Counted from the stretch's first letter, positions 10,057-19,036 are shown. The stretch is 25,410 bases of DNA from Balamuthia mandrillaris (GCA_031835245.1 JAVKOQ010000587.1:1-25410), one strand, 5' to 3'. Notes: generated by a model not told the origin, from the sequence alone. A program made the numbers and translations.

Positions 10057-10722
10057 TTATTTTCCGTTATAAAACGATGGATGGAAGAAGTCTTGCTGCC
10101 GGATGCCCTTGTCCTTGGTCGCCACCGCATCGTCCTTTCGTGGGAAGGGGAAAGGAATGCCTTTCTTGAGAAGCGCTGCTTTCACCTCGTCCGCAAAAGC
10201 GTTGGCAAAACGTTCCTTTTCAATGTAGGGCTTCGCGTTGAAGACTGGAATAACGAGTTGCTCTATTGCGTCCCGTTCTTTCTTCATTCGCCTCGGGTCT
10301 TCTTGTTGTTTCCTCCTTTGCTCTTTTTCAGCAGCAGCACCTTCTTCTGCTTCGTTTGCTTTCTTCTCTTTTGTTTCTTTTTCCGCTTCTGTTTCTTCTT
10401 TTGCTTCATTCGTCTTTTCTTCTTGTTCTTCTTCTTCTTCTTCTTCTTCTTCTTCTTCTTCTTCTTCTTCTTTAAGTTCTTCTTTCACTTCTTTCTTTTT
10501 ATGTTCTTCAGTTGAGCTCTTCTCATTTAACCATTTTTGCTTAGTAACTCCAATTAAGAGCTTCTCACGTTCACCATTCTCTTGCCTCCCTTCTTCTTCT
10601 TCACCTTCCTTTTCTTTTTCCTTTTGCTTCTCTGTTTCTTCATCGTCTTCTTCGTCCTCTCCTCTAGGATGCATTTTCTTTGCTGCCGCTGTGGATGCTT
10701 TTTTGTGCTGAGCTGCCAAATC

Positions 10723-10755
<33 letters not shown>

Positions 10756-11967
10756 AGCTTATGTGATCAGTACACTCACTACATTTGTCTAAGAGTCAAT
10801 GCACTTACAGTTCTTTCGTTCCTCCTCATAAAAGCTGCAATAGTCAACGTAATGACCGATTTCATGTGGTATGGAAAAGAGTTGAGTCGCTCTATAGGCA
10901 TTAAAATTGGGTTCAAAAGTTATAGCTCGTTTGCCTATAAGGTTACGTTAGAACAGAACAAACATTATGCAAGCGCAAAGTTACAAAAACAAAAAAGTAA
11001 TACCGTATGTAATGATATGTCCATCTTCCGTCAATCTTTTCAACTGTTCTTTCGAGTAACTGTCCATGCTCGTGCCCCACTTATGTATTTATCAAAATAT
11101 AATCATACTTTAGAAGAAGAAGAAGATAAAGAAGAACAAAGAACGAAGAACAAGAAGAACGAAGAACGAAGAACAACACGAACAAGACGGACAAGAGGAA
11201 AAAAAAAGCAAAAGAAGACGAAGGTTAAGAAGAGCAAGAAGACGAACAAAAAGAACAAAAAATCAAAATAACAACAAGAGGAATGGATACTGACTTTAAT
11301 AGGTTTGTCGAATGGTTGGGCAGCCACCCACATAACAGGTCCATCATGATTGACGCTCGGAGGGCCAGCACACTCTATCTCCTCCCTGGCCATCATGGAA
11401 GCCCACGTGTCGCCACGGTGCATGCTCGGGTGCTTGTTATAGCTTTTACGTTTCGGCTGTACCAACATGTACAAGAAAGGCTCAACTAAAATGGATACCA
11501 TTAAGAAGCTAGAAGAGGGAAGAGAGAAAGCAGAAAGAAAAGAAGAAGACAAAAGCCAGATAAAAGAAGCAAGAAAAAAACAGAGGAGGGTCGTACCATA
11601 GTGGGCAGGACAACACTGAAGCATAGTGCAAATGTCGTCAATGGTGCATACGTGCACGTGGTCGTGAAGAGTGTGCTCCACCACAAAAGTGACTTCCACC
11701 TCCTTTCGCTTTGCTTCTCCTTCTTCCTCCCATTCGCACTCTATCTTTCGTTTAACAACAGCATGAGGACCTTTTCATTTTTTGTTTTTAAGGGTGTAAT
11801 GTTAAGCAAACAACATTGGAAAAATTTGAAACAGAGGGTAAGAGCAACAACGTACGAACGCGCTCCGATTGCCATCTAGGCTTGTTGGAAGGTCCTCCGT
11901 ACCGGCTACTTGCCCGAGGCTTTGCTCTTCTAACGGGAGAGTACCCTTGGGCCAGTTTGCCTTTCAT
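10057..11967 (-). CDS. Zinc metallopeptidase-like protein with HEIGH motif and a long charged insert, 447 aa, six exons
   Basis: Complement of 11856-11967, 11597-11770, 11295-11485, 11004-11079, 10809-10934 and 10057-10721; all phases close, and the GTAAGT donor of intron 5 is perfect. Residues 208-212 are HEIGH (context LFSIPHEIGHYVDYCSFYEE), the HExxH zinc-binding and catalytic motif. Residues about 235-375 are an insert of Glu/Lys-rich sequence coded by a long GAA tract. After it comes KERFANAFADEV; Glu396 is a candidate third zinc ligand, as in gluzincin-type enzymes that carry an E-x-F-A-x-x-F/Y-A helix. The N-terminal half (PSMHRGDTWASMMAREEIE, MWVAAQPFDKPIKWG) matches no family I can name. 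There is no signal peptide, so it is probably cytosolic or nuclear. Substrate unknown. The weakest part is exon 1 (GTACGT donor). Confidence 0.75.
10427..10471. repeat. (TTC)n / poly-Glu coding repeat
   Basis: A pure triplet run in the last exon of the metallopeptidase gene, GAA on the sense strand, coding about 15 consecutive Glu residues in the charged insert. It is expected to vary in length between strains. Confidence 0.9.
10727..10755. repeat. (GA)n, pyrimidine tract of metallopeptidase intron 5
   Basis: On the minus strand this is a CT run ending at the CCCTCAG acceptor at 10722-10724. Confidence 0.9.
11108..11276. repeat. Purine-rich GAAGAACAAGAA-type imperfect repeat in metallopeptidase intron 3
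   Basis: About 170 bp of GAA/GAAC/AAGAAG units lie between the donor at 11294 and acceptor at 11080-11081. On the minus (sense) strand they read as TTCTTGTTC, the same unit found in other introns here. Apparent ORFs in it are simple-sequence artefacts. Confidence 0.8.
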
Positions 11968-12638
11968 CTCTCTTCCGGTTCGTTTGCCAGCATTTGACTA
12001 ACGCGCAATGGTAGGGTTTGACAGTGGTCCTTGTCGACGCTAATTTTCCCCTGCTGAAAGTAGCGGGGAAGCGGAGGGACTTTTTTGCTGCCCTTTTTTC
12101 CCTCGCCATTTCTTTTCAGTCATTTCCCTAATTTCATTATTGTCGAAAATTGATCAATGCATCTAACCTTTTATGGTAACCTGATGTCATCATTTACTTT
12201 AATGGAAAAGCTGAGATGATTGCCGATTGGCGGTCCGAAAGGAAAAACGACTCTTATGGTGAAGGCGTGATAATGGATGATGGAGAAGGACCAAGATAAA
12301 GGGACGAAGAGAGAAGCGACGATGAGCCTCAACCATCAAGCAGTGGTTTGCCGAGAAGCACAGCTGCTGTGGCAACCAAAAAAGTCCGACGATCGCATAG
12401 CTGCTGCGTTCAGCAGCTTTGCTTCCCGCTAGCTTTTTCAAGACGACATGAGGAAACTTTGGTGAATTATGTCGACCAATATCGACATTAGGCCAAAAAC
12501 TTTGGGAGTTGTATCGAAAAATCGCAGAATATTCATAAATATTGGGGAATATACAAAAAGATCGATTTGAGACCAAAAAATTTATTCGGTTTTTTTAACG
12601 TTTTTTTCACAACAAAACGGCAACTTGGAAGCAAAGGA
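11968..12638. other. Divergent intergenic region between metallopeptidase and transposase-like genes
   Basis: These 671 bp hold no recognised gene. A GC-rich hairpin (CCCC-T-GCT, loop GAAAGT, AGC-GGGG) lies at 12048-12068. A 51-codon ORF, 12277-12432, has normal amino-acid composition and is listed separately. The last 100 bp before the transposase ATG are AT-rich with short TATT/AATA runs. I could not find a terminal inverted repeat matching the far side of the transposase gene. Confidence 0.5.
12277..12432 (+). CDS. Possible small ORF, 51 aa
   Basis: Starts MMEKDQDKGTKREATMSLN and ends SDDRIAAAFSSFASR before TAG. Composition looks protein-like, with an amphipathic C-terminal helix, but there is no recognised domain and no nearby splice sites that I trust. 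It could be a relic exon or chance. Confidence 0.15.
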   Translation: MMEKDQDKGTKREATMSLNHQAVVCREAQLLWQPKKSDDRIAAAFSSFASR

Positions 12639-14159
12639 ATGTCGGCCGATACCTTCCAGGCCATCTCGAAGCGGCTGGGAGAGCTCGAAGCAGACCTGGC
12701 TCGATACAAGCAGGACCTGGCAGACCTGGAAAAAAAGATCGCCGCCGCCTCTCTGAAAAGAAAACGTGAAGCCTTGAAGGCCGCCCCTGGCGCCACCAGC
12801 AACATGTTGGAAGATGAGAAGAACCGCGCCACAAAAGAACTCCCTCCTGCTTCTCCGCCTCCCGCCAAACGAGCAAAAAGAACAACCTCTCGCATCGACG
12901 ACAAAACCAGAGAGGCGGTCGTCAAGCAAGTGCACAATGACTTCATGACCTGGGAGGAGGTCGCTGCCGCGCACAACATCTCCCAAGCCTCCGTTGCACG
13001 AATAATGGCTGAGCACCGCTCCAACAAAAAGACGGAGCGCAAGAGAAGAGGAAGAAAGCAAAAGCTGAGTGAAGAGGACCTGATGCAAGTCTTGGAGTGG
13101 ATAGAGGAAGGTGAGAACGGCAATGATGCATGGTTGAGCAGCAAGGCCATTGTGGCTCGCCTGAAGGCAACACGTGGCAAGGAAGTGTCGGCCAGCACGT
13201 TGGAAGCATGCTTGGAGGAGCTAGGAATCGCCGCCAGAGAGGCCTTGCCCATCCCCAAGGAACGATGGAACACTCCTGAGGTGCTCGAGAAGCGAAAACT
13301 CTTCACATATCAGCTGATGGTCGTATGTGGCCAAAGAGCAAAAGTGTACGTGGGCGTCTGTCCTTTTCACCTGAAGCTGCATCAAAAGAAGAAAGCCAAA
13401 GTCAGAAGTGAAGACGAAGCGTCGGACGTGCTGCAAGAACAGCAGCAACAACAAGAACAAGAACCACAGAAACAAGAACACGCACAACAGCAAGAAAAGG
13501 AGGGCACCACGCAATTGACACTCACCCCTTTGCCCAAGCGAAGAACTCTGTCCTTGATCGCTGCCCTCTCCGATGACGGCCTCTGCCACTCGCAGTTTGT
13601 CCCGTTCGTTGCCAAACACAAGCGCCACGATGCAAACAGCGACACCCACAAGGAGCAGCAGAGGAGGAGAGGAGTCACCGCTTCTGACTTGGAACTGTTC
13701 CTCGAGGAGCTCGCAAAGAGAGTACCGCGGGAGAGCGTGGTGGTCATCGATGAGCGCTACGCGGATTGGCTGGGCGGCAGCTTCGTCACGAGGCTGCACG
13801 AGACCTACCACATCTCTGTGTTGCTGCTGCCTTCTTGCTCTCCCTTTCTCAACCCGATGGAGTACTGCTTTGCCAAGCTCAAAGAAGGCGTGGGAGGAAG
13901 CAGCTACAAGAGCGTGGAGGAACTGAGAGCAAAGATTGAGGAGGCGCTGGGGCGGCTCACCAGGAGCGACGTGGCAGAGTTCACGAAACAAAGAATGATA
14001 CCCTGCCTCGGACAGAGCGTCCTGGGCAAGCCCTTCACCCAAGGGAGGCCCCTAGCGCCGGTACTGGACGAGCAGGCAGCCGGCACCGGTGCCGGCATGT
14101 GGAGCTTCTTCTGCGACAGCAACCACCCCCTCCAGCAGCAGCTTGCCACCCAAAAATAA
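12639..14159 (+). CDS. Tc1/mariner-type (IS630-related) transposase-like protein, 506 aa, intronless
   Basis: One uninterrupted frame from MSADTFQAIS to TAA. Residues 10-50 form a predicted coiled coil. Residues 88-126 are a helix-turn-helix (WEEVAAAHNISQASVARIM); a second begins near 140 (KLSEEDLMQVLEWI) with VSASTLEACLEELGI, as in the paired-type DNA-binding region of Tc1 transposases. The RNase H-like domain keeps the second acid (VVVIDERYADW, Asp371) and the third (SPFLNPMEYCFAKLK, Glu408), 36 residues apart. Where the first Asp is expected (VxxxDE) it reads VYVGVCPF, with Gly239. A Gln-rich insert (about 264-288) splits the domain. Intact length, a missing catalytic residue, a host-like Gln insert and no visible terminal repeats suggest a domesticated DNA-binding protein rather than an active transposon. 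The region is richer in G+C than its flanks. Confidence 0.85.
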   Translation: MSADTFQAISKRLGELEADLARYKQDLADLEKKIAAASLKRKREALKAAPGATSNMLEDEKNRATKELPPASPPPAKRAKRTTSRIDDKTREAVVKQVHNDFMTWEEVAAAHNISQASVARIMAEHRSNKKTERKRRGRKQKLSEEDLMQVLEWIEEGENGNDAWLSSKAIVARLKATRGKEVSASTLEACLEELGIAAREALPIPKERWNTPEVLEKRKLFTYQLMVVCGQRAKVYVGVCPFHLKLHQKKKAKVRSEDEASDVLQEQQQQQEQEPQKQEHAQQQEKEGTTQLTLTPLPKRRTLSLIAALSDDGLCHSQFVPFVAKHKRHDANSDTHKEQQRRRGVTASDLELFLEELAKRVPRESVVVIDERYADWLGGSFVTRLHETYHISVLLLPSCSPFLNPMEYCFAKLKEGVGGSSYKSVEELRAKIEEALGRLTRSDVAEFTKQRMIPCLGQSVLGKPFTQGRPLAPVLDEQAAGTGAGMWSFFCDSNHPLQQQLATQK

Positions 14160-14194
14160 TCGTTGTTGTATAGCAAAATAATTGTAAAAAGCTC

Positions 14195-14200
14195 AATAAA
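14195..14200 (+). terminator. Poly(A) signal AATAAA of the transposase-like gene
   Basis: A perfect AATAAA 35 bp after the TAA, followed by a T-rich stretch. It is consistent with expression as an ordinary mRNA. Confidence 0.5.
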
Positions 14201-14323
14201 ATTTTTAGTTTCTTATTTTTTTTATTGCCAGCCAATGATTTGATCGGTTGAGTAAACGTTTCAAACCACCAATCAAAAATCAATAAAGCGGTAAGTATTT
14301 CATCTGGGTGAAGGATCTTTCAC

Positions 14324-14335
14324 GTCGACAAAAAT
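14324..14335 (+). promoter_or_regulatory. GTCGACAAAAAT motif, copy 2
   Basis: Identical over 12 bases to copy 1 at 1394-1405, here between the transposase-like gene and the inverted repeat. Confidence 0.3.
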
Positions 14336-14385
14336 TTATTGCTTCCAGCTCGAGTGCACTTGGCATGCTAGTGCGCTTCCTACAC

Positions 14386-14598
14386 CGCGACTGGAAAAGA
14401 TGATTCGTAAGCTGGAGGCATGTTGGGACATGACAACCAAGGAAAGAGAAAGACGAAGAAAGTTTGAGCTGATAAGTGGCATGGCTATGGAACAGCTTGA
14501 ACTTGAGGCAAAACTTTCTTGTAATTGTCTGTCTCTTTCCTTGGTTGTCACATTCAAACATCATGCCTCCAGCTTATGAATCATCTTCTCCAGTCGTG
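14386..14598. repeat. Imperfect inverted repeat, about 80-bp arms with a 45-bp spacer
   Basis: Left arm 14386-14465 and right arm 14511-14598 are near-complementary, including a shared 15-base core GACAACCAAGGAAAG and a shared TAAGCTGGAGGCATG. The arms differ by small substitutions and indels (roughly 85% identity by eye). Read outward, both arms code related peptides: LEKMIRKLEACWDMTTKERE on the plus strand, and LEKMIHKLEA followed after a stop by TTKERDRQLQE on the minus strand. This suggests an inverted duplication of a gene fragment, not a typical transposon end. A transcript would fold into a long hairpin. Confidence 0.75.
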
Positions 14599-14917
14599 CA
14601 AGCTTTTCTCTTTCCTCATCTCCGCTCTCTCTCCCCATGTTATCAAGAGGGAAAGGAGAAAAAGGTGTTGTTGTTTCTTGCTCGTTTATTAACGCCAATA
14701 AATGTGCCGTTCAGTACTCGACGTAACTGCTTTCTGTTGTTTTGCTTAGCCAAAGAGATCCGCTTACCAGATCGTTGTGTTTCTTCGAAGAAAGATAGAT
14801 AGAAAGAGAAGAGAGAATGAACCGAGGTACAGAGTCACACAGTCTTCTATTGTTGGCCCGTCTAAAAAAAAAGGAGTGGGGGATAAAGGAAGGAGATGTC
14901 AATGCTAAGAGGTTGAT

Positions 14918-16988
14918 TCAGGTAAAAGAAGAACAAGGGGAAGAAGCTCGTACGCCGAGCGGTTTGTCGCCAAGAAGACCACCAGCGCCACCAGAACTGG
15001 GTGCACCGTTGGAACCGGGGGCACCGTTAGAGCTAGGAGAAGAGACGCCACCGGAACCTGGAGCAGAGGGATATCCCATCTGTGCTGTCTGTTTATCCCA
15101 AAATTGCGCAGTAGAAGATAAGAAGACAAAATGAGAGAAAGAAGAGAGAAGAAAGTGAAAAAAGGGAGAGGAAGATTAAAGAGAAGCAGAAGAAGGCTAG
15201 AGAAGAGCAATAAAAGTAGGGGTTACACGTACTTGTTGCCAAGCTGCTCAAAGTGATCGTAAACAAGAAGAGATGGTGAGAGAAATGATAAAAAAATGTG
15301 CGATATAATTCGAAGATTCGACAGGGGACAAGGAAGAAACAACCAAAAGAAGAAAAGAAAACCAAAAAATAGAAATAAAAAAAGGGGAGGGAAAACACGA
15401 AGGAAAAGAACAAGCGAAGAGACAAGGTTCAAAGTAATTTTAAATAAGTACGCATAACAAGAGGATGATCCAAAAAAAAATACGAAACTCAAATAATAAC
15501 AAAAAAAAGCGATAACAAAACAAAATTATCTCTCACCAACCTTGGTACTGCTGCTGATACTGCTGTTGCTGCTGTTGCTGCTGTGTGCCCTGCTGTTGGG
15601 GTTGTTGTTGGTACTGTTGTTGTGTTTGTTGCGGCGATCCGGGTTGCTGTTGTTGTTGCTGTTGCTGTTGTGGATAAGCATATTGCCCTTGTTGCGCGCC
15701 ATAGTTGTAGTGAGAGTAGTATTGGCTGTAATATGCCTGATAGGGGTCATAGTAGCCAGCATACATCTGTTGAGCAGCAGCGTCCGTGGCGGTGCTGCCG
15801 GCAGCGGCGGTAGTAGAAGAGATTGCACCAGTGGTGGCGGTGCCAGCAGCTCCAACTGCGCCAGTGGCAGCGGTGGGATAGGACAAGTAGGATTGAGGGG
15901 GTTGTTGCATAAAGCCAGCTTGGGCGTAGCCAGGCATGGCGGCGTAGTGTTGGTGCATGGCGGCGGTGGTTGTTGCTCCGGAGGGGGAGACCTCAGGAGC
16001 CTTCCGGTAGGCTGGTCCTACATTCATCTGTTGGAGTTGATTGTGTTAAAAAAGGAGAAAAGGATAGAACCAAGGACAGCATAAGAGAGGGGGAAAAAAA
16101 GAGAAGAACGAGATGAGAGCAGGTAAAAAGGAGAGAAAAGAATGAAAGGATAGAAGTAAGAACCATTTTGCCGAGAAAGTACAGGTTATTTTGACCCTTA
16201 ACATGCTCTGCTGTTTCAGCATCTGCAAACGTCACAAAGCCGTAACTATGGCCAAGAGAAGAAAAAAAAAGAGAGAAAAAAATGAAGAGGGGAGAACGAG
16301 TGAGACACAGTGAGCATTTTGGCAACAAAGAAGCAAAGTGAAGAGCGTAAGTTTGTTTTGAATAAAGCGCATACCCTTTAGAGAAACCGGTGGCACGGTC
16401 CATTATGATTTTGCATTCGACCACTGGACCAAATGTTTCAAAAAAAGTTCTTAGCTGAGCTTCATCGGCCTTCGAAGGAAAACAAACGGGAAACCAAAAT
16501 GCGAAAACCGAAAGAAGACAGCGAAAAAAAAGGACAGAGAGAGAAAAAAAATAGAAACATAATTCGGAGAGCGGAAATCGATGAAAGAGAAAGAAAGAGA
16601 GAGAAAGGGAAAAAAAAAAGGAGGGTTGTAAGAAAAAAAAGTTTTGGGGAGGGGATGAAGGGAGGGGGGAAGAGAAGGGGGAGAGAGAGGGAGAGGAGCG
16701 TGTGAATTGCAAGAGAGAAGTTGAAAGGAGTTCAAAAATTTTATAAACGTTTGGGGGGAGGTGGAGCGAGAGAGAAAGATGAATTGAAAAATTTTGGGTT
16801 TCGTGAAACAGCGTGTGTTGTTGGTGCTGAATAAAGTTATTCACCACGCAGGAGATGACAAAAAAACCGTGAACAGAGACAAAACGAAAGCGCACACAAA
16901 CAAACAAATAAACACAAACGATTTTTGTTTCAGGGCGTACCTTCCAGCTGATGCCTCCAACGAAAACTTTGAGCGTGGTGTCGGTCAT
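14918..16988 (-). CDS. Single-RRM, DAZ/Boule-like RNA-binding protein with Gln/Tyr-rich tail, about 298 aa, six exons
   Basis: Complement of 16941-16988, 16375-16469, 16164-16245, 15541-16027, 15233-15246 and 14918-15088. The RRM (residues 7-86) has RNP2 VFVGGI, RNP1 KGYGFVTF and ends MNVGPAYRKAP, the closing strand typical of DAZ/Boule-type RRMs. Such proteins bind mRNA 3' UTRs and control translation. The tail is Ala/Thr-rich, then Tyr-rich (YYDPYQAYYSQYYSHYNYG), then poly-Gln: prion-like low complexity. The first four exons are firm. If read through, exon 4 stops at 15533 (ends QYQGW, 239 aa). A 14-nt exon and a Gly/Ser/Ala/Pro-rich last exon (GYPSAPGSGG) extend the frame without a break, which I favour. 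A further small intron near 14950 could change the last residues. It is divergent from the ELMO gene. Confidence 0.82.
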
Positions 16989-17469
16989 TCTTTGCTCTGC
17001 AGGAAAGAAAAAACGCAAGAATGATGGTCTGGAAGTTGCAAAGCGCGTCGGAAAATAATAAAAATAAAGGAGCAGAGAAACACAGAGAGAGAGAGAGAGA
17101 GAGCGAAAGAGAGAAAACGACAGGAAAGAAAACAATGGGTTTTTTTGGCCCAGTAGAAAAAGACCCCCCTGGAAGAAAATCGACTCCTCGTGTCGACAAA
17201 ATAGCCCATTGGGTGCACACCCTCTGCAACTTTTCTGCTGCCATTGCCGTATTGCTGGCTGGTCAAATGCAGCAGCACCCGAGCAGCTTTTGTGGATCCA
17301 GTTTCGGCGAAGAGGGCGACGTCGACACGAACATCAACGTAGCGGAACTGGCAGCAGATTTTCAAGAAGAAGAGAAAGAGCAGAGAGAGTCCGAAGAAGA
17401 AGAAGAAGAAGAAGAAGGAGAACAAGAAGAAGAAAAATAGAAAGACCAAGGAGAGGAGATCAGTACTGA
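16989..17469. promoter_or_regulatory. Bidirectional promoter region between the RRM and ELMO genes
   Basis: 481 bp separate the two start codons. The RRM side (16989-17130) is a GA-rich leader, pyrimidine on its sense strand. Motif copy 3 is at 17192-17202. A plus-strand ORF, 17134-17440 (starts MGFFGPVEKDPPGRK, 102 codons, ending in a poly-Glu run), lies upstream of the ELMO ATG and in a different frame path. An in-frame TGA directly before that ATG bars joining them. It could be an uORF, a small protein, or chance. Confidence 0.45.
17192..17202 (+). promoter_or_regulatory. GTCGACAAAAT motif, copy 3
   Basis: 11-base match to the motif at 1394, inside the divergent RRM/ELMO intergenic region, 204 bp from the RRM ATG and 268 bp from the ELMO ATG. 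Confidence 0.35.
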
Positions 17470-18305
17470 ATGGAGATTCGTCGCAGAAAGGGAACGGGGG
17501 CGAGTGGCAGCAGAGCGAGCGTCTCGCCAGCCATCTACGAGGAGCAGCCAGAACGAGAGGCCTTGCTCTCCTCTCACCCCTCTTTCGCAGAAGAAGAGGG
17601 AGGCGAGCCTGCCTCCTCTTCTTCTCTCGCTCGAGCGTCCTCCTCTCGCCACCAGCAACAACAACAGCAGGCCCTTCTGAACGAGGCCAGGTCGGTGGCT
17701 CTGGCGGGTTGCTCCTCCTCCTCCGTCGCTCTGGCCAATGTGGTGGCCTACCTTTGGAGGCAGGTCGTGGAGTGCCTGCAGTCATGGGTCTTCTCCTCGA
17801 TGCCAGGCCTTCCTAGCCAAGCCCCTGAGCTCGATGCTCATCTCCTGTACGCCTCACCTCTTCTCCTTACTCTTCTCTCTCTCTCTCTCTCTCTCTTGTC
17901 CTCTGTGTCGTAGTTCTGTGCTTCTGCTCCTATGCTTCTTGATTTCGGCCTTCTTATTCGCTCACGCTGAAACTGTTCTCTTTTTCCTTTGTTCTCCGGA
18001 CAGTGAATATTTGGACGAGTTCAAAACGAAGATAAAAACGCCATACGATCGTGAGAACGAACAACACGAGGCGCAACTGCTCCTCTTGTGGAAGCACTCC
18101 TTTCCCTCCGAAGAATTGGATGACAGGGTGACGCCCCAATGGAAAAAGTTGGGCTTTCAAGGTATTTTATCTTCTGAGCACTTCAAAAGAAAGAATAGAG
18201 AGAAATGGAGAACAAAGAAGAAAAGAAGGAGTAAAACTTGAGCATAAAAACGACTCGAGAAGGAGATTGGAGAGGAAGAAAACACAGCTGCAAACTAAAG
18301 CTCGT

Positions 18306-18353
<48 letters not shown>

Positions 18354-19035
18354 CTCTCTCGCAACAGGCAAAGATCCAGCGACAGACTTCAGAGGAAGTG
18401 GTGTCTTTGGTCTCAATAACTTGTTGTACTTTGCAGCAACTTATCCTCCAAGCTTTCGTCGACTGTTGCACGGTCGACACCAAAAAGAAAAGTACCCATT
18501 CGCCATCACTGGAATGAACCTCACCAACCTCCTCTTTGCCATTTTGGGGTTTGGTTTCTTGCCAACTTCCATTCGAACAGACTCTTCTTCAACTTCCACT
18601 TCCTCTTTGAAAGCCCGACGAGCATTTGCTAAATTGTTGCATCAAGCCGCTGCAAGCCAGAACACAGAACAAAACACAGTTGAAGAAGAACGAGAAAAAG
18701 GAAGAGAAAAAAACGTTGGCTGGAGTTTTGATGATGAAGAAAACGAGGAATCTTTCATGAATGATGAGAAAGAAAAAGAGGAGCTACAAGAACAAGAGAG
18801 AATGACTGAAACAAATCAAGCCTTTGAGGAAGTCTACTGCTTGACGTTTTATTGGTTCGATGAACTATGGCAAGCCATGGATGCTCATTATATGAGCTTT
18901 CCTGCCGTCCTGGAAAGAACGAAACAAAAGGTGGAATGCGAGTTGCCGAAGTACGAAAGGTTGGAGCAGCTAGTTCAACACAACACCCAGCTGATGATGA
19001 ATTTCCAGTCTTCCTCAGAGAAGACGAATGAATAA
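17470..19035 (+). CDS. ELMO-domain-containing protein, 400 aa, three exons
   Basis: Exons 17470-17846, 18004-18161, 18368-19035. An in-frame TGA directly before the ATG fixes the start. Residues 1-120 are Ser/Glu/Gln-rich with a hydrophobic segment (VALANVVAYLWRQVVECLQS). The ELMO domain (about 126-265) has LLLLWKHSFPSEELDDRV, then WKKLGFQGKDPATDFRGSG, LNNLLYFAATYP and YPFAITGMNLTNLL. The W-x3-GFQ-x2-DP-x-TDFRG motif, with its Arg187, is the hallmark of ELMO/ELMOD proteins; in ELMODs this Arg is needed for GAP activity on Arl/Arf GTPases. There are no PH or armadillo-repeat regions as in ELMO1-type Rac regulators, so it is closer to the short ELMOD type, with an acidic insert after residue 265. 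The stop overlaps AATAAA. Confidence 0.9.
18308..18341. repeat. (TC)n microsatellite in ELMO-gene intron 2
   Basis: A dinucleotide run on the sense strand, 25 bp before the GCAACAG acceptor at 18366-18367. Confidence 0.9.
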
Positions 19036-19036
19036 A
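19031..19036 (+). terminator. Poly(A) signal overlapping the ELMO-gene stop codon
   Basis: The gene ends GAA TAA A, so the stop is embedded in AATAAA, as in the PI3K-like gene. Confidence 0.4.

Larger units (their letters stand above)
14160..14917. other. Intergenic region between transposase-like and RRM genes
   Basis: It holds the poly(A) signal at 14195, motif copy 2, the inverted repeat, and about 300 bp (14600-14917) in which I see no gene. Plus-strand ORFs that enter the RRM gene from here are antisense shadows. Confidence 0.5.

Noticed and set aside
12048-12068. GC-rich hairpin upstream of the transposase-like gene
   Set aside because: A seven-pair stem with a bulge is common by chance and nothing near it suggests a functional RNA.
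12533-13306. 257-codon and other long minus-strand ORFs over the transposase-like gene
   Set aside because: Antisense shadows of a G+C-rich coding frame; they show no domain, while the plus frame has a full transposase layout.
12530-14290. Terminal inverted repeats of a Tc1/mariner element
   Set aside because: Flanks on both sides are AT-rich with vague similarity, but I found no convincing TIR or TA duplication.
14817-15134. 105-codon plus-strand ORF with Pro/Glu-rich repeats
   Set aside because: Antisense to the Gly/Ser/Ala/Pro-rich last exon of the RRM gene, which explains its repeat pattern.
16985-17785. 266-codon minus-strand ORF across the ELMO first exon
   Set aside because: Low-complexity Phe/Arg-rich antisense frame; the plus frame joins by phase to a clear ELMO domain.
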